Assembly (NCBI GenBank): GCA_963663315.1
Contig: OY760176.1
Coordinates: forward strand, 1,116,001-1,180,000
Length of the DNA stretch: 64,000 nt
Reading direction: 5' to 3'
Source: G963663315 sp963663315
Lineage (GTDB): Bacteria > Pseudomonadota > Gammaproteobacteria > Arenicellales > Poriferihabitantaceae
Shown here: positions 55,954-64,000 of the stretch, piece after piece
How positions within the stretch are numbered: position 1 is the stretch's first letter
How the letters are laid out: every line of letters begins with the position of its first letter
Notes under the pieces: model-generated
What the model was told of the DNA's origin: nothing
Seen by the model: only the letters and a program-made list of their open reading frames with translations
Databases searched by the model: none
Translations under genes and position numbers: made by a program

Positions 55954-56967
55954 ATGAAAGTTTATTATGACCAGGATGCGGACCTTGAGAAGATTCGCGG
56001 CAGGAAAGTAGCCATTATCGGCTATGGATCTCAGGGTCATGCCCATGCAAACAATCTGAAAGAAAGCGGTGTGGATGTGGTTGTTGGTCTGCGCGAAGGT
56101 TCTGATTCGCGGGTAAAGGCCGAACAGGCCGGACTGGTCGTGGCTGATGTGAATACAGCGTCAGCCCAGGCGGACGTGGTAATGATGCTGTGCCCGGATG
56201 AATTGATGGGCGGAATCTACAAGAAAATTGAAGACGACTTGAAACCGGGAGCAGCCCTCGCATTCGCACATGGATTCAATATTCATTTCGGATATATCGA
56301 GCCACGGTCAGACCTGGATGTGATCATGATTGCACCCAAAGGCCCGGGGCATCTTGTTCGGTCCACTTTCGAAAAGGGAGCGGGCGTTCCATGTCTGATA
56401 GCAATATCCCGGGATTCGACGGGTGAGGCCCATGCCATTTCCCTGGCCTATGCTTCCTGTATCGGAGGTGGGCGTGCCGGCGTTATCGAAACCACGTTCA
56501 AGGAAGAAACCGAAACCGATCTGTTCGGTGAACAGGCAGTACTATGTGGTGGTGCAACCTCTTTGGTTCAGGCAGGTTTTGAGACCCTGGTCGAAGCGGG
56601 TTACGCACCTGAAATGGCTTATTTCGAATGCCTGCATGAATTAAAGCTTATTGTCGACCTGATGTACGAGGGAGGTATCGCCGACATGCGTTATTCGATT
56701 TCCAATACCGCTGAATTCGGCGACCTGACCCGTGGCCCGCGAGTGGTAAATGAACAAACCAAAGCAGAAATGAGAAAGATCCTCGAAGAAATTCAATCAG
56801 GCGCTTTTGCCCGGGAATGGATGGAAGAAAATGCCACAGGAGGAAAACGTTTTCCCGAGTTGCGGCGGCGTGGCCAGCAGCATCAAATTGAACAGGTGGG
56901 ATCCAAACTCCGTTCCATGATGTCCTGGATCAGCGATAACAAGGTTGTCGATAAAGCAAAAAATTGA
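55954..56967 (+). CDS. ilvC: Ketol-acid reductoisomerase
   Basis: Class I enzyme of 337 residues from the ATG at 55954, preceded by GAGGAG at 9 bases. It has the NADPH-binding GYGSQGHAHANNL, APKGPGHLVR, and the metal-binding DLFGEQAVLCGG with the C-terminal knotted domain (ISNTAEFGDL). It converts acetolactate to dihydroxyisovalerate. It lies 46 bases after ilvH, so the three genes form an operon. Confidence 0.97.
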   Translation: MKVYYDQDADLEKIRGRKVAIIGYGSQGHAHANNLKESGVDVVVGLREGSDSRVKAEQAGLVVADVNTASAQADVVMMLCPDELMGGIYKKIEDDLKPGAALAFAHGFNIHFGYIEPRSDLDVIMIAPKGPGHLVRSTFEKGAGVPCLIAISRDSTGEAHAISLAYASCIGGGRAGVIETTFKEETETDLFGEQAVLCGGATSLVQAGFETLVEAGYAPEMAYFECLHELKLIVDLMYEGGIADMRYSISNTAEFGDLTRGPRVVNEQTKAEMRKILEEIQSGAFAREWMEENATGGKRFPELRRRGQQHQIEQVGSKLRSMMSWISDNKVVDKAKN

Positions 56968-56983
56968 CGCTTTTTGCACTGTT

Positions 56984-57637
56984 ATGGCTCAATACCAGTA
57001 CCCTTTTCTCGCCAGGGAAGGCGCCCGCCATCTGATTCTGGCCGCCATCGCGGGTGTGGCTGCAACCTGGTGGTGGGGTGCGGGTTCAATAATTGTCTGG
57101 ATCGGAGTGCTGCTCGTCTTTCAGTTTTTCAGGGATCCAAAAAGAAATATCACTGAAAAACCCGGTGCCGTTGTGTCTCCGGCAAGTGGGAAAATTGTTT
57201 CAGTATCAGAGGAGCAAAATCCCTATGCGGGTAATCAGGAGAAAGCCCTGAAGGTGAGTGTATTCATGAATATATTCTCGGTTCACTCAAATCTGGTCCC
57301 CGTATCAGGAAGCATAAAAGGAGTATGGTATTTCCCGGGCAAATTTGTAAATGCAGCTCTCGACAAGGCATCGTCCGAAAATGAACGAAATGCCATTCAT
57401 ATCCAAACAGACAAGGGACATGATGTTTACAGTGTACAAATCGCAGGGTTGATTGCCAGAAGGATATTATGCTATGTGAATCAGGGGGATGTAGTGGCAA
57501 CCGGACAGAGATATGGATTTATTCGATTTGGATCAAGGGTTGATCTATATTTGCCATTGGAGACCCGATTAGCGGTAAAATTAGGCCAATGGGTTAATTC
57601 CGGCAATAACACTATAGGCTATTTACCGGGATTCTGA
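56984..57637 (+). CDS. psd: Phosphatidylserine decarboxylase, short form
   Basis: Proenzyme of 217 residues from the ATG at 56984. A membrane-associated N-terminus is followed by VVSPASGKIVSV and NIFSVHSNLVPVSG; self-cleavage occurs at Gly183-Ser184 in RFGSRVDL, which leaves a pyruvoyl group on the alpha chain. This is the short family found in many bacteria rather than the E. coli-type long form. It makes phosphatidylethanolamine from the product of the next gene. It begins 16 bases after ilvC. Confidence 0.94.
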   Translation: MAQYQYPFLAREGARHLILAAIAGVAATWWWGAGSIIVWIGVLLVFQFFRDPKRNITEKPGAVVSPASGKIVSVSEEQNPYAGNQEKALKVSVFMNIFSVHSNLVPVSGSIKGVWYFPGKFVNAALDKASSENERNAIHIQTDKGHDVYSVQIAGLIARRILCYVNQGDVVATGQRYGFIRFGSRVDLYLPLETRLAVKLGQWVNSGNNTIGYLPGF

Positions 57638-57648
57638 CACATCCTCTG

Positions 57649-58506
57649 ATGCAGGCTACCTTTATGGAATCAAATGACACTGCTGCCCACGGAACCAGAA
57701 AGGGTATCTACTTTCTGCCCAGTCTTTTTACTACGGCAGGATTATTTTTCGGGTTTTACGCCATAATCCAGGCAACCCAGGGAAATTTCAATCTGGCGGC
57801 CGTCGGCGTCTTGATTGCCATGATAATGGATGGTCTGGACGGTCGTGTTGCCCGGTGGACCAACACTGCCAGTGATTTTGGCAAGGAATATGACAGTCTG
57901 GTTGATGTGATCGCATTCGGTGTGGCCCCGGGAATGATTATCTATTTCTGGTCGTTGCAGTATCTGGGCAAAGCGGGCTGGCTGATTTCATTTCTGTACG
58001 CAGCCGCTACTGCCTTGCGGCTCGCTCGATTCAATACATTGACGATAAAGGATAATCGGTATTTCCATGGTCTGGCCTGTCCAGCCGCCGCCGCGTTCGT
58101 TGCATTCTGGGTGTGGAATTTTTATGAATCGGGGTTGAGCGGGGAGTCCATGGTTATTGTCAGCGCGATTGTGACCATGCTGATGTCTGTGTTAATGGTC
58201 AGTAATATCAAGTTCCGAAGTTTTAAGGATTTTGACCCAAAGCACAAAATCCCATTTTTCGCCCTTATCGCGATTGTCGGCTTCACTGTGCTGGTATCAT
58301 TCGATCCACCACGGGTACTGTTTTTGATGGCGCTGGCCTATGCCGTGTCCGGCCCCGTAGGATGGGTGATCAGACACCAGAAAGGTGAACAGGAAACCCC
58401 GGCGTTCCTGCCTGATGAAGACAGTCAGCTTGATGAACCTGAAGATGAGGACACTTCAACCAGATTGAAATCCGTCAACGGTAAGAAATCTTCAGGCAAG
58501 CGTTGA
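57649..58506 (+). CDS. pssA: CDP-diacylglycerol-serine O-phosphatidyltransferase
   Basis: Integral membrane protein of 285 residues (an ATG at 57664 is an alternative start). It has the CDP-alcohol phosphatidyltransferase motif D61-G-x2-D/G...AR(68-69)...G78...D82...D86 seen as DGLDGRVARW and SDFGKEYDSLVD. About seven helices and a charged C-terminal tail follow. It makes phosphatidylserine from CDP-diacylglycerol and serine, upstream of Psd; the two are adjacent and 11 bases apart. Confidence 0.94.
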   Translation: MQATFMESNDTAAHGTRKGIYFLPSLFTTAGLFFGFYAIIQATQGNFNLAAVGVLIAMIMDGLDGRVARWTNTASDFGKEYDSLVDVIAFGVAPGMIIYFWSLQYLGKAGWLISFLYAAATALRLARFNTLTIKDNRYFHGLACPAAAAFVAFWVWNFYESGLSGESMVIVSAIVTMLMSVLMVSNIKFRSFKDFDPKHKIPFFALIAIVGFTVLVSFDPPRVLFLMALAYAVSGPVGWVIRHQKGEQETPAFLPDEDSQLDEPEDEDTSTRLKSVNGKKSSGKR

Positions 58507-58568
58507 CTGCAAGGCAATACCAGGAGTCGGGACACACAATTCCCGGCTTCAAAGTAGATAACCAGCCA

Positions 58569-58592
58569 TGATCAGTGTAGTATTACTGATCA
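58569..58592. other. Hairpin in the pssA-ppk2 gap
   Basis: TGATCAGT and ACTGATCA are perfect 8-bp arms around an 8-base loop, 63 bases after the pssA stop. There is no U tract. It may be a transcript-end hairpin or a regulatory dyad before ppk2. Confidence 0.3.
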
Positions 58593-58637
58593 GGAAAGCT
58601 ATTCTCGTATAAATCGTTTGACCTGGGGGGATATGTA

Positions 58638-59456
58638 ATGAATGTGAAAAGCAACAAAAAAGCCGAAAACATCGCTTACGAGAAAGAACTTGAGCGATTA
58701 CAAATCGAACTGGTCAAACTCCAGGAATGGATCAAACATAAAAAACTCAAGATAGTGGTCATATTCGAGGGACGGGATGCGGCCGGCAAGGGAGGTACAA
58801 TCAAACGGATCACAGAATCACTTAATCCGAGAATCTGTTCTGTGGTCGCTCTGCCCGCTCCGACAGAAAGAGAAAAGACCCAGTGGTACTTTCAGCGCTA
58901 CGCCGCAAATCTTCCTGCAGCCGGTGAGATGGTGATCCTGGACCGTAGCTGGTACAACCGCGGTGGTGTTGAGCGCGTCATGGGATTTTGCAGCGAAGAT
59001 GAGTATGAGGAATTCATGCGAAGCTGTCCTGAATTTGAACGCATGCTGGTGCGGTCCGGCGTCAAACTGATCAAGTACTGGTTCTCGGTCAGTGATGAAG
59101 AACAGGAAAGACGGTTTCAGGCTCGTTCAAACGATCCAACCAAACGCTGGAAACTCAGCCCGATGGATCTGGAATCAAGGAAACGCTGGGTGGAATACTC
59201 CAGGGCAAAAGACTTCATGTTTGCACACACCGATATTAAACAGGCGCCATGGTATGTAGTGAATTCCGACAAGAAGAAATATGCACGGATAAACTGCATT
59301 TCACATCTGTTAAGTTTGATTGATTACGAGGATTTGACTCCGGAGAAAATTGATCTGGAAGGGAGACCTCCAATTGCAAAGAATTACGTTCGTCCACCCA
59401 TGGATGATCAGAATTTTGTAACTTCGGTATTTCCAACCAAACCGCCATTGGCATGA
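58638..59456 (+). CDS. ppk2: Polyphosphate kinase 2
   Basis: Protein of 272 residues with the PPK2 P-loop fold: Walker A EGRDAAGKGGTIKR (44-57), the lid and Walker B region LDRSWYNRGGVERVMGFC and the family sequence KLSPMDLESRKRW. It is of the single-domain class that uses polyphosphate to phosphorylate nucleotides. Which nucleotide cannot be told. The start has GGGGGG eight bases before. Its last 49 bases overlap the end of the tungstate-binding protein gene on the other strand. Confidence 0.93.
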   Translation: MNVKSNKKAENIAYEKELERLQIELVKLQEWIKHKKLKIVVIFEGRDAAGKGGTIKRITESLNPRICSVVALPAPTEREKTQWYFQRYAANLPAAGEMVILDRSWYNRGGVERVMGFCSEDEYEEFMRSCPEFERMLVRSGVKLIKYWFSVSDEEQERRFQARSNDPTKRWKLSPMDLESRKRWVEYSRAKDFMFAHTDIKQAPWYVVNSDKKKYARINCISHLLSLIDYEDLTPEKIDLEGRPPIAKNYVRPPMDDQNFVTSVFPTKPPLA

Positions 59457-60253
59457 AACAATTGCTGCCCGTTTAATTGATACTGATTGATCATAACCTG
59501 CCCTTTTTGTGAAACCACCCAGTTCGAAAAGGCCATCGCGCCATCATGATTGGTCTGATGCAGATCAGGGTTGACCGCAATAACGCTGTATTGGTTGTGC
59601 AGAGCTTTATCACCTTCAAACACGACCTTCAAATCCAGTTTGTTCTGATTGAATAGCCAGGTCCCCCGATCAGTGAGTGTATAGGCCTGAAGTTCATCTG
59701 TAATCTGCAAGGCTTTCCCCATACCCTGGCCCACTTCCCGATACCAGGTTCCATCGGGTTCAATCCCGACAAGGCGCCAGAGTACCAATTCCATTTTGTG
59801 GGTGCCGGAATCATCTCCTCTGGAAATAAACGAAACATTGCCGACGGCAATGGCTTCTATGGCCTCGCTGATTGATTTCTTCTCATTAATTTTTGCAGGG
59901 TCGTTTTTCGGCCCCACCAGAACAAATTCATTAAACATGAATGGCGTTCGATCAACACCATATCCCGCCTCGACAAAAGCAATCTCACTGTTTTTCTCAT
60001 GAACCAGCAGTACATCGACATCGCCTGCCTGTCCCATTTTGAGCGCCTTGCCTGTGCCAACGGCAATCACTTTGTAGGCAAATCCTGTATCCTTTTCCAA
60101 AGCAGGCCGGAGATAGTCAATCAATCCGGAATTATCCACGCTGGTTGTGGTAGCCAGCAGGACTGTACGATCTTCGGATTGTGCATGGGAAGTCTGTATT
60201 AATAAAAAACAAGCTGATAATACGCACAGACAGTGATTGAATATCCTCGCCAC
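59408..60253 (-). CDS. Tungstate-type ABC transporter substrate-binding protein (TupA-like, orphan)
   Basis: Periplasmic protein of 281 residues with a signal peptide (about 24 residues, ending SHA). 'LLATTTSVDNSGLIDYLRP', 'GTGKALKMGQAGDVDVLLVH' and 'SRGDDSGTHKMELVLW' match the TupA oxyanion-binding family. It would bind tungstate (or molybdate). The usual TupB permease and TupC ATPase genes are absent next to it, so it must use distant partners. Its C-terminal 15 codons overlap ppk2 tail-to-tail. Confidence 0.85.
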   Translation of the reverse strand: MARIFNHCLCVLSACFLLIQTSHAQSEDRTVLLATTTSVDNSGLIDYLRPALEKDTGFAYKVIAVGTGKALKMGQAGDVDVLLVHEKNSEIAFVEAGYGVDRTPFMFNEFVLVGPKNDPAKINEKKSISEAIEAIAVGNVSFISRGDDSGTHKMELVLWRLVGIEPDGTWYREVGQGMGKALQITDELQAYTLTDRGTWLFNQNKLDLKVVFEGDKALHNQYSVIAVNPDLHQTNHDGAMAFSNWVVSQKGQVMINQYQLNGQQLFHANGGLVGNTEVTKF

Positions 60254-60403
60254 GGCAAACTCCTGGAATCAAAAGAACGGCAATTCTATTTCAAACCATC
60301 CATCACTGGCAATCATATCCCTGAAAACTCAGGCATCTGTACCATACTGATCAAAATAAAATACTTGAATTTTTGCACCGGTTTTTTACTATGACTGGTA
60401 AAG

Positions 60404-60418
60404 TACCGATACTCGGTA
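60404..60418. promoter_or_regulatory. 6-bp dyad in the TupA / AI-2E divergent gap
   Basis: TACCGA-TAC-TCGGTA lies 26 bases before the transporter start in a 190-base divergent gap. It may be an operator; I have no regulator to assign. Confidence 0.25.
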
Positions 60419-60443
60419 TTTCCCGGAGTCGGCGCCAGACAAA

Positions 60444-61568
60444 ATGCAGATTGATCTCAGTTCCCAACAAAAAAAGCTTGTGGCCGCAGGGGTAACCATT
60501 CTGGCTGCGGCAATCAGTATTGCTGCGCTTGTGATATTGCTGGTTTACCTGGCCCGGTTTTTTCAGGCATTCAGCCATGTGTTTCTGCCATTGGCAGTGG
60601 CCAGCATTGCAGCCACGATGCTCTCCCCCTGGTACGAATGGCTGCGAGCGCGCCTGCCGATGCCGGTTGCGCTGATTCTGGTTTTTCTGTCCATCATTGC
60701 ACCGTTGGGCGCCGTGGCTACCTTGTTTGGCGCCCTGATCGCCGGTCAAATCACCGAATTAGTGGATCAACTGCCCATCTGGTGGGCAAATATGGTCAAC
60801 TGGTTTGCAGAGCATCGCCCGAACATCGAGCGTATCAAAAACACCGAACTGTTTAGTCAGGTCGGTGATGCGTTAAGAAATACGGACGGATCCATGATTG
60901 CGCTCGGCAAATACATCGTTGCAAAGACCATCTCCGCAGGATCGGGCCTCACCTCCGGCATCGTGTCCCTGGCCGGTTGGGTGATCGTTCCGGTTTACCT
61001 GGCATTGTTTTTGATGATGCCACGCATTCACCCCCGCTCTTTGGCTGTCGAACATTTACCTTTTCTTAAACCGGAAACGGCCAAAGACGCTACCTACCTT
61101 ATTCGCGAATTCTTTAATCTGGTTGCCATCTTTTTTCGTGGTCAGATTCTGATCGCACTGATTCAGGGAATACTGTTTGCCATTGGATTTAGCCTCGCAG
61201 GCTTGAAGTATGGCGCTGTACTGGGTTTCGTGCTGGGATTCCTGAATATTATTCCTTACCTCGGTAGCATGGTGGGGTTAAGCGTATGCCTGCCTCTGGC
61301 ATGGTTTCAGACCGGCGGCGGAGCGACACTGTTGATAGTCGTAATTGCCATTTTCTGCCTGATTCAACTGATCGAAGGCTATTATCTCACACCCAAAATC
61401 ATGGGCAAGGCGACCGGTTTGAACTCTCTTGCCATCATTGTCGGTATTTTCTTCTGGGGCACGGCGCTGGATGGAATTCTGGGGATGATCCTTGCGATTC
61501 CCCTGACCGCGTTTGTCGTCGTTTTCTGGCGATTGGCCAGAGAAAAATATATAGGGCAATTATTCTGA
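60444..61568 (+). CDS. AI-2E family transporter
   Basis: Membrane protein of 374 residues with about eight helices. The C-terminal PVYLALFLMMP, LKYGAVLGFVLGFLNIIPYLGS and LTPKIMGKATGLNS segments are typical of the AI-2E/PerM/TqsA family. Members export autoinducer-2 or act as sodium/proton exchangers; the role here is not assignable. No adjacent quorum-sensing gene is seen. Confidence 0.88.
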   Translation: MQIDLSSQQKKLVAAGVTILAAAISIAALVILLVYLARFFQAFSHVFLPLAVASIAATMLSPWYEWLRARLPMPVALILVFLSIIAPLGAVATLFGALIAGQITELVDQLPIWWANMVNWFAEHRPNIERIKNTELFSQVGDALRNTDGSMIALGKYIVAKTISAGSGLTSGIVSLAGWVIVPVYLALFLMMPRIHPRSLAVEHLPFLKPETAKDATYLIREFFNLVAIFFRGQILIALIQGILFAIGFSLAGLKYGAVLGFVLGFLNIIPYLGSMVGLSVCLPLAWFQTGGGATLLIVVIAIFCLIQLIEGYYLTPKIMGKATGLNSLAIIVGIFFWGTALDGILGMILAIPLTAFVVVFWRLAREKYIGQLF

Positions 61569-61644
61569 AGGATACCGACCAATTTCGGGCTCGCAATTGT
61601 GATAACCCTTGATTCAATAATCAACCAACCACAACGAAATAATC

Positions 61645-62025
61645 ATGGACAAAGAAAGATTCGAACTGGGCCTGGAGCAGCGCAAAGCAACCCTGGGCGC
61701 CGAATATGTCGAAAAGAACCTGGCAGAGGCAGATGATTTTACCCGGCCATTCCAGGAAATGATGACCGAATGGTGCTGGGGATTCGGATGGGGCGACGAT
61801 TGCATTGACGCCAAAACCCGATCCATGATGAACCTCACCATGATCGGCGCATTGGGTCGTATGCACGAATGGGAAATTCATTGCCGGGGGGCGATTACCA
61901 ATGGCGTAACGAAACAACAGATTCGTGCCATCTGTCACGTTATCGGAATATACTGCGGCGTTCCCCAATCCCTTGAATGCTTCCGGGTTGCACGAAAAGT
62001 GCTGGAAGAACGGGGACTGCTTTAG
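61645..62025 (+). CDS. Carboxymuconolactone decarboxylase (CMD) family protein
   Basis: Helical protein of 126 residues similar to PcaC-type gamma-carboxymuconolactone decarboxylases: SMMNLTMIGALGRMHEWEIHCRGAITNGVTK contains the Glu and Cys/His positions of the family, and the C-terminus is YCGVPQSLECFRVARKVL. The pathway neighbours of protocatechuate degradation are missing, so it may be a decarboxylase of another lactone or an AhpD-like protein. Confidence 0.82.
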   Translation: MDKERFELGLEQRKATLGAEYVEKNLAEADDFTRPFQEMMTEWCWGFGWGDDCIDAKTRSMMNLTMIGALGRMHEWEIHCRGAITNGVTKQQIRAICHVIGIYCGVPQSLECFRVARKVLEERGLL

Positions 62026-62043
62026 TCCGGGAAAGTGTCTGAT

Positions 62044-62676
62044 TCAGGCAGTGATGACCAGCACCCGTGAATCAATCCCCTGATTCTCGATGTAGCCAGC
62101 CTGTCGAATCTGCTCTACCGTAAAATCATGTCGGGCTGCTTCTTTGTAGACTTCGGGTTCCAGGTCCAGGTCCCGCCAGGCGGCGCCATTGACCGTAATA
62201 ACGCAAGTAGCGCCTGGGCGAACGCAGCGAACCACGTTATGCATGTCGGTAATCATTGGAACTGCATAAGAGAACATGCCGATACACAACAGTGCATCAT
62301 AGGGATTTTCCAGCTTCGCTGGCTTGGTAAAATCATGTTGCCAGGTTGAACGATACAGTCCGCGTTGATTTGCAATCGCCATCATTTTCATTGACAGGTC
62401 CGCACCATCGACATTCTTGTATCCGTGCTGTTGCAAGTACGCCCCCGCCAGACCGGTGCCGCAGGCCACATCAAGAATACGGGTTGACCGGTCAGGCACG
62501 AACTCCATAAAAATATCACCCGCCTCCCTGAACGCCACATACCCCAGATCATCAACCAGATCAGAATCATAGGTCTGCGCCCACTCATCATACTGTTGTT
62601 CCTTGTTTTCGGTTCGACTGTAGACCGCAGCCAGACGCTCATCGAACCGTTCCAGATTTGGGTTATCTTTAGCCAT
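62044..62676 (-). CDS. Class I SAM-dependent methyltransferase
   Basis: Protein of 210 residues from the ATG at 62676; an upstream GTG (62685) is less likely. Motif I is ILDVACGTGLAGAYL, followed by DGADLSMKMMAIA (motif II acid) and YDALLCIGMFSYA. It resembles the WBSCR27-like methyltransferase group with the N-terminal YDEWAQTYDSDL pattern. Substrate unknown. It converges with the CMD gene. Confidence 0.85.
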   Translation of the reverse strand: MAKDNPNLERFDERLAAVYSRTENKEQQYDEWAQTYDSDLVDDLGYVAFREAGDIFMEFVPDRSTRILDVACGTGLAGAYLQQHGYKNVDGADLSMKMMAIANQRGLYRSTWQHDFTKPAKLENPYDALLCIGMFSYAVPMITDMHNVVRCVRPGATCVITVNGAAWRDLDLEPEVYKEAARHDFTVEQIRQAGYIENQGIDSRVLVITA

Positions 62677-62704
62677 AGCTCTCACGCATCAACCGCTATT
62701 TCCT

Positions 62705-62731
62705 CGTAGGGACAACCCCCGTGGTTGTCCG
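62705..62731. repeat. Dispersed hairpin repeat, copy 2
   Basis: CGTAGGGACAAC-CCCCGTG-GTTGTCCG has arms GGACAAC/GTTGTCC. Compared with copy 1 (5925-5952) two stem base pairs differ and both sides changed together. It lies in the 83-base gap between the methyltransferase and acyl-CoA ligase genes. Confidence 0.6.
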
Positions 62732-62759
62732 ACTGTCGATCATACAGGAATCCACACCC

Positions 62760-64000
62760 TCAACCTTCCTTGTCCCGGGTATAGTTTTCCCGAAGCTCGC
62801 GCTTCAGAATCTTCCCTGCCACATTGCGGGGAAATTCATCCAGAATCAATGCGTCCGAGATTCTCTGGAACCTGGCGTCAACCCGCTGATTGACCCACTC
62901 CACCAGTTCGCCGGAAGTCACATCGTCTGTAATCGTGACAGCGGCGACAGGTACCTCTCCCCACTTGCTGTCCTCTACTCCAAACACGGCCACTTCATTG
63001 ACTGCAGGATGTCGGATGACGATTTCCTCGATGTCCCGGGGGTAGACGTTGACGCCGCCGCTGATAATCATGTCCTTGGCGCGGTCTACCAGAAACAGGT
63101 AGCCGGCCTCGTCGAGGTAACCGAGGTCTCCGGAACGAAGCCAGCGGCCATGAAACGCCTTTTCCGTGAGGTCGCGGCGGTTATGATAGCCCGACATCAC
63201 CAGAGGACCGGTACCGCAGATTTCCCCGATCTCGCCTGCGGGAAGTGGATTACCCGATTCATCCAGGATGGAAACCTCGTTGAAAAACATGGGCTTGCCC
63301 ACCGACCCGGCCTTACGCACCGAGTCAGTACGGTCCAGTATGGTCATGAAGCCCTCGGTAACTCCATAGAGTTCATAAAACCGGTCTGGAAGCTGTTCGT
63401 TGATGAGTTGCTTGTAGCGCAGATGCAACGGCGCCCCGACATTGTGAATCATTTCCAGAGAGGCCAACCTGTCAGGGTGATACGCCCGGCTGCCCAGAAT
63501 AGAGATAATCTGTGTGGGAACCATCACCACATGAGTCACCTGGTAACGCTCGATATCGTGGATGACCGCATCGGCATTGAAGTGCCGGTGCATGACAAAG
63601 CGACAGCCGAGGAACATCCATGGCATAAGAGTCAGCATGGCGCCGTTGAAGACGAGAGCTCCGGCATGGAGGCAGACGCTTTCCGGCGTCATCCGCCAGG
63701 CATTCGCAAACAGGGTACAGTACATGCTGCGGATGCGGTGAGTGTGGATGATTCCCTTCGGCAGGCCCGTGGTGCCGCTGGTATACATGATGTTATATAC
63801 GTCGTCCGGGTCCACCAGGACCCGGGGGTCCCAGGAAGGTGCGGAATCAACCAGGTCCGTGTAGCGAGTAAAGCCGGGGGCGGGATGCTCCCCGGTGATA
63901 ATCATACCACCCGGCACAACATCTGGCAGGTCGCCGAGAATTGCTTCCAGATTCACCGCCTGATCCACAGACCCGAACACGACCCTGGCTCCGGCATCCG
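62760..64000 (-). CDS. Acyl-CoA synthetase (AMP-forming), N-terminus beyond window
   Basis: The frame is open to the last base of the window (reading DAGARVVFGS), so at least the first part of the gene is missing; about 413 residues are present. Motifs are YTSGTTGLPKGIIHTH, YELYGVTEG, YLDEAGYLFLVDRAKDMIISGG and the C-terminal lysine motif NVAGKILKRELRENY. This is the class I adenylate-forming family; the sequence resembles long-chain fatty-acid or aryl/acyl-CoA ligases (FadD-like). The specific acid cannot be told. Confidence 0.88.
   Translation of the reverse strand, partial: DAGARVVFGSVDQAVNLEAILGDLPDVVPGGMIITGEHPAPGFTRYTDLVDSAPSWDPRVLVDPDDVYNIMYTSGTTGLPKGIIHTHRIRSMYCTLFANAWRMTPESVCLHAGALVFNGAMLTLMPWMFLGCRFVMHRHFNADAVIHDIERYQVTHVVMVPTQIISILGSRAYHPDRLASLEMIHNVGAPLHLRYKQLINEQLPDRFYELYGVTEGFMTILDRTDSVRKAGSVGKPMFFNEVSILDESGNPLPAGEIGEICGTGPLVMSGYHNRRDLTEKAFHGRWLRSGDLGYLDEAGYLFLVDRAKDMIISGGVNVYPRDIEEIVIRHPAVNEVAVFGVEDSKWGEVPVAAVTITDDVTSGELVEWVNQRVDARFQRISDALILDEFPRNVAGKILKRELRENYTRDKEG

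Noticed and set aside
1..64000. Search for CRISPR arrays, tRNA/rRNA genes, insertion sequences, prophage genes or toxin-antitoxin pairs
   Set aside because: No regularly spaced repeats, cloverleaf-like gaps, transposase or phage proteins were recognised; gaps between genes are short.

Overview
The window reads as chromosomal DNA of a gammaproteobacterium that cannot be placed to genus. The best lineage marker is the overlapping gene run smc-zipA-ligA, because ZipA is essentially confined to Gammaproteobacteria. The ypjD/ffh pair and the ilvI-ilvH-ilvC-psd-pssA run fit this. Coding density is high and no gap without a gene exceeds about 300 bases. I see no tRNA, rRNA, CRISPR array, phage gene or transposase. 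The many solute-binding-protein transporters suggest a heterotroph living on peptides, organic acids and small amides.

Layout. 1-5.9 kb: the end of an Lrp/AsnC regulator, then a complete peptide ABC transporter operon (plus strand). 6-11.7 kb: a second, convergent peptide ABC operon (minus). 11.7-15.1 kb: a TAXI-type TRAP transporter whose binding protein and fused permease are separated by a strong terminator. 15.3-19.7 kb: a 2OG-oxygenase-like protein, a hotdog thioesterase, an orphan Tat-exported peptide-binding protein and an EEP-fold phosphatase/nuclease. 19.6-26.8 kb (minus): propionyl-CoA synthetase, glutathione synthetase, a GmhA-type isomerase and a 1228-residue 5-oxoprolinase/hydantoinase. 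27-28.5 kb: thioredoxin reductase and an Smr protein. 28.6-38.2 kb (minus): smc, zipA, ligA, glutaredoxin-like, D-lactate dehydrogenase-like and alkB, mostly overlapping by 4 bases. 38.3-41 kb: a GPP34/GOLPH3-like gene and a decayed membrane sulfatase/phosphoglycerol transferase.

41-49.2 kb (minus) is the most interesting part. A branched-chain-amino-acid/urea-type ABC transporter (binding protein, two ATPases, two permeases) runs straight into both subunits of an N,N-dimethylformamidase-like amidohydrolase. The LivM-like permease carries at its C-terminus a second copy of the amidase small subunit, about 57% identical to the free one over 111 gap-free residues. This suggests an amide importer physically coupled to its hydrolase. 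The LivG-like ATPase of the set lacks a recognisable ABC signature motif.

49.4-64 kb: DeaD helicase, YpjD, Ffh, branched-chain amino-acid synthesis (ilvIHC), phosphatidylethanolamine synthesis (psd, pssA), PPK2, an orphan tungstate-binding protein, an AI-2E family transporter, a carboxymuconolactone-decarboxylase-like protein, a methyltransferase and a truncated acyl-CoA ligase. Other oddities are a roughly 103-residue internal duplication in LigA and two copies of a small hairpin repeat with compensatory stem changes.
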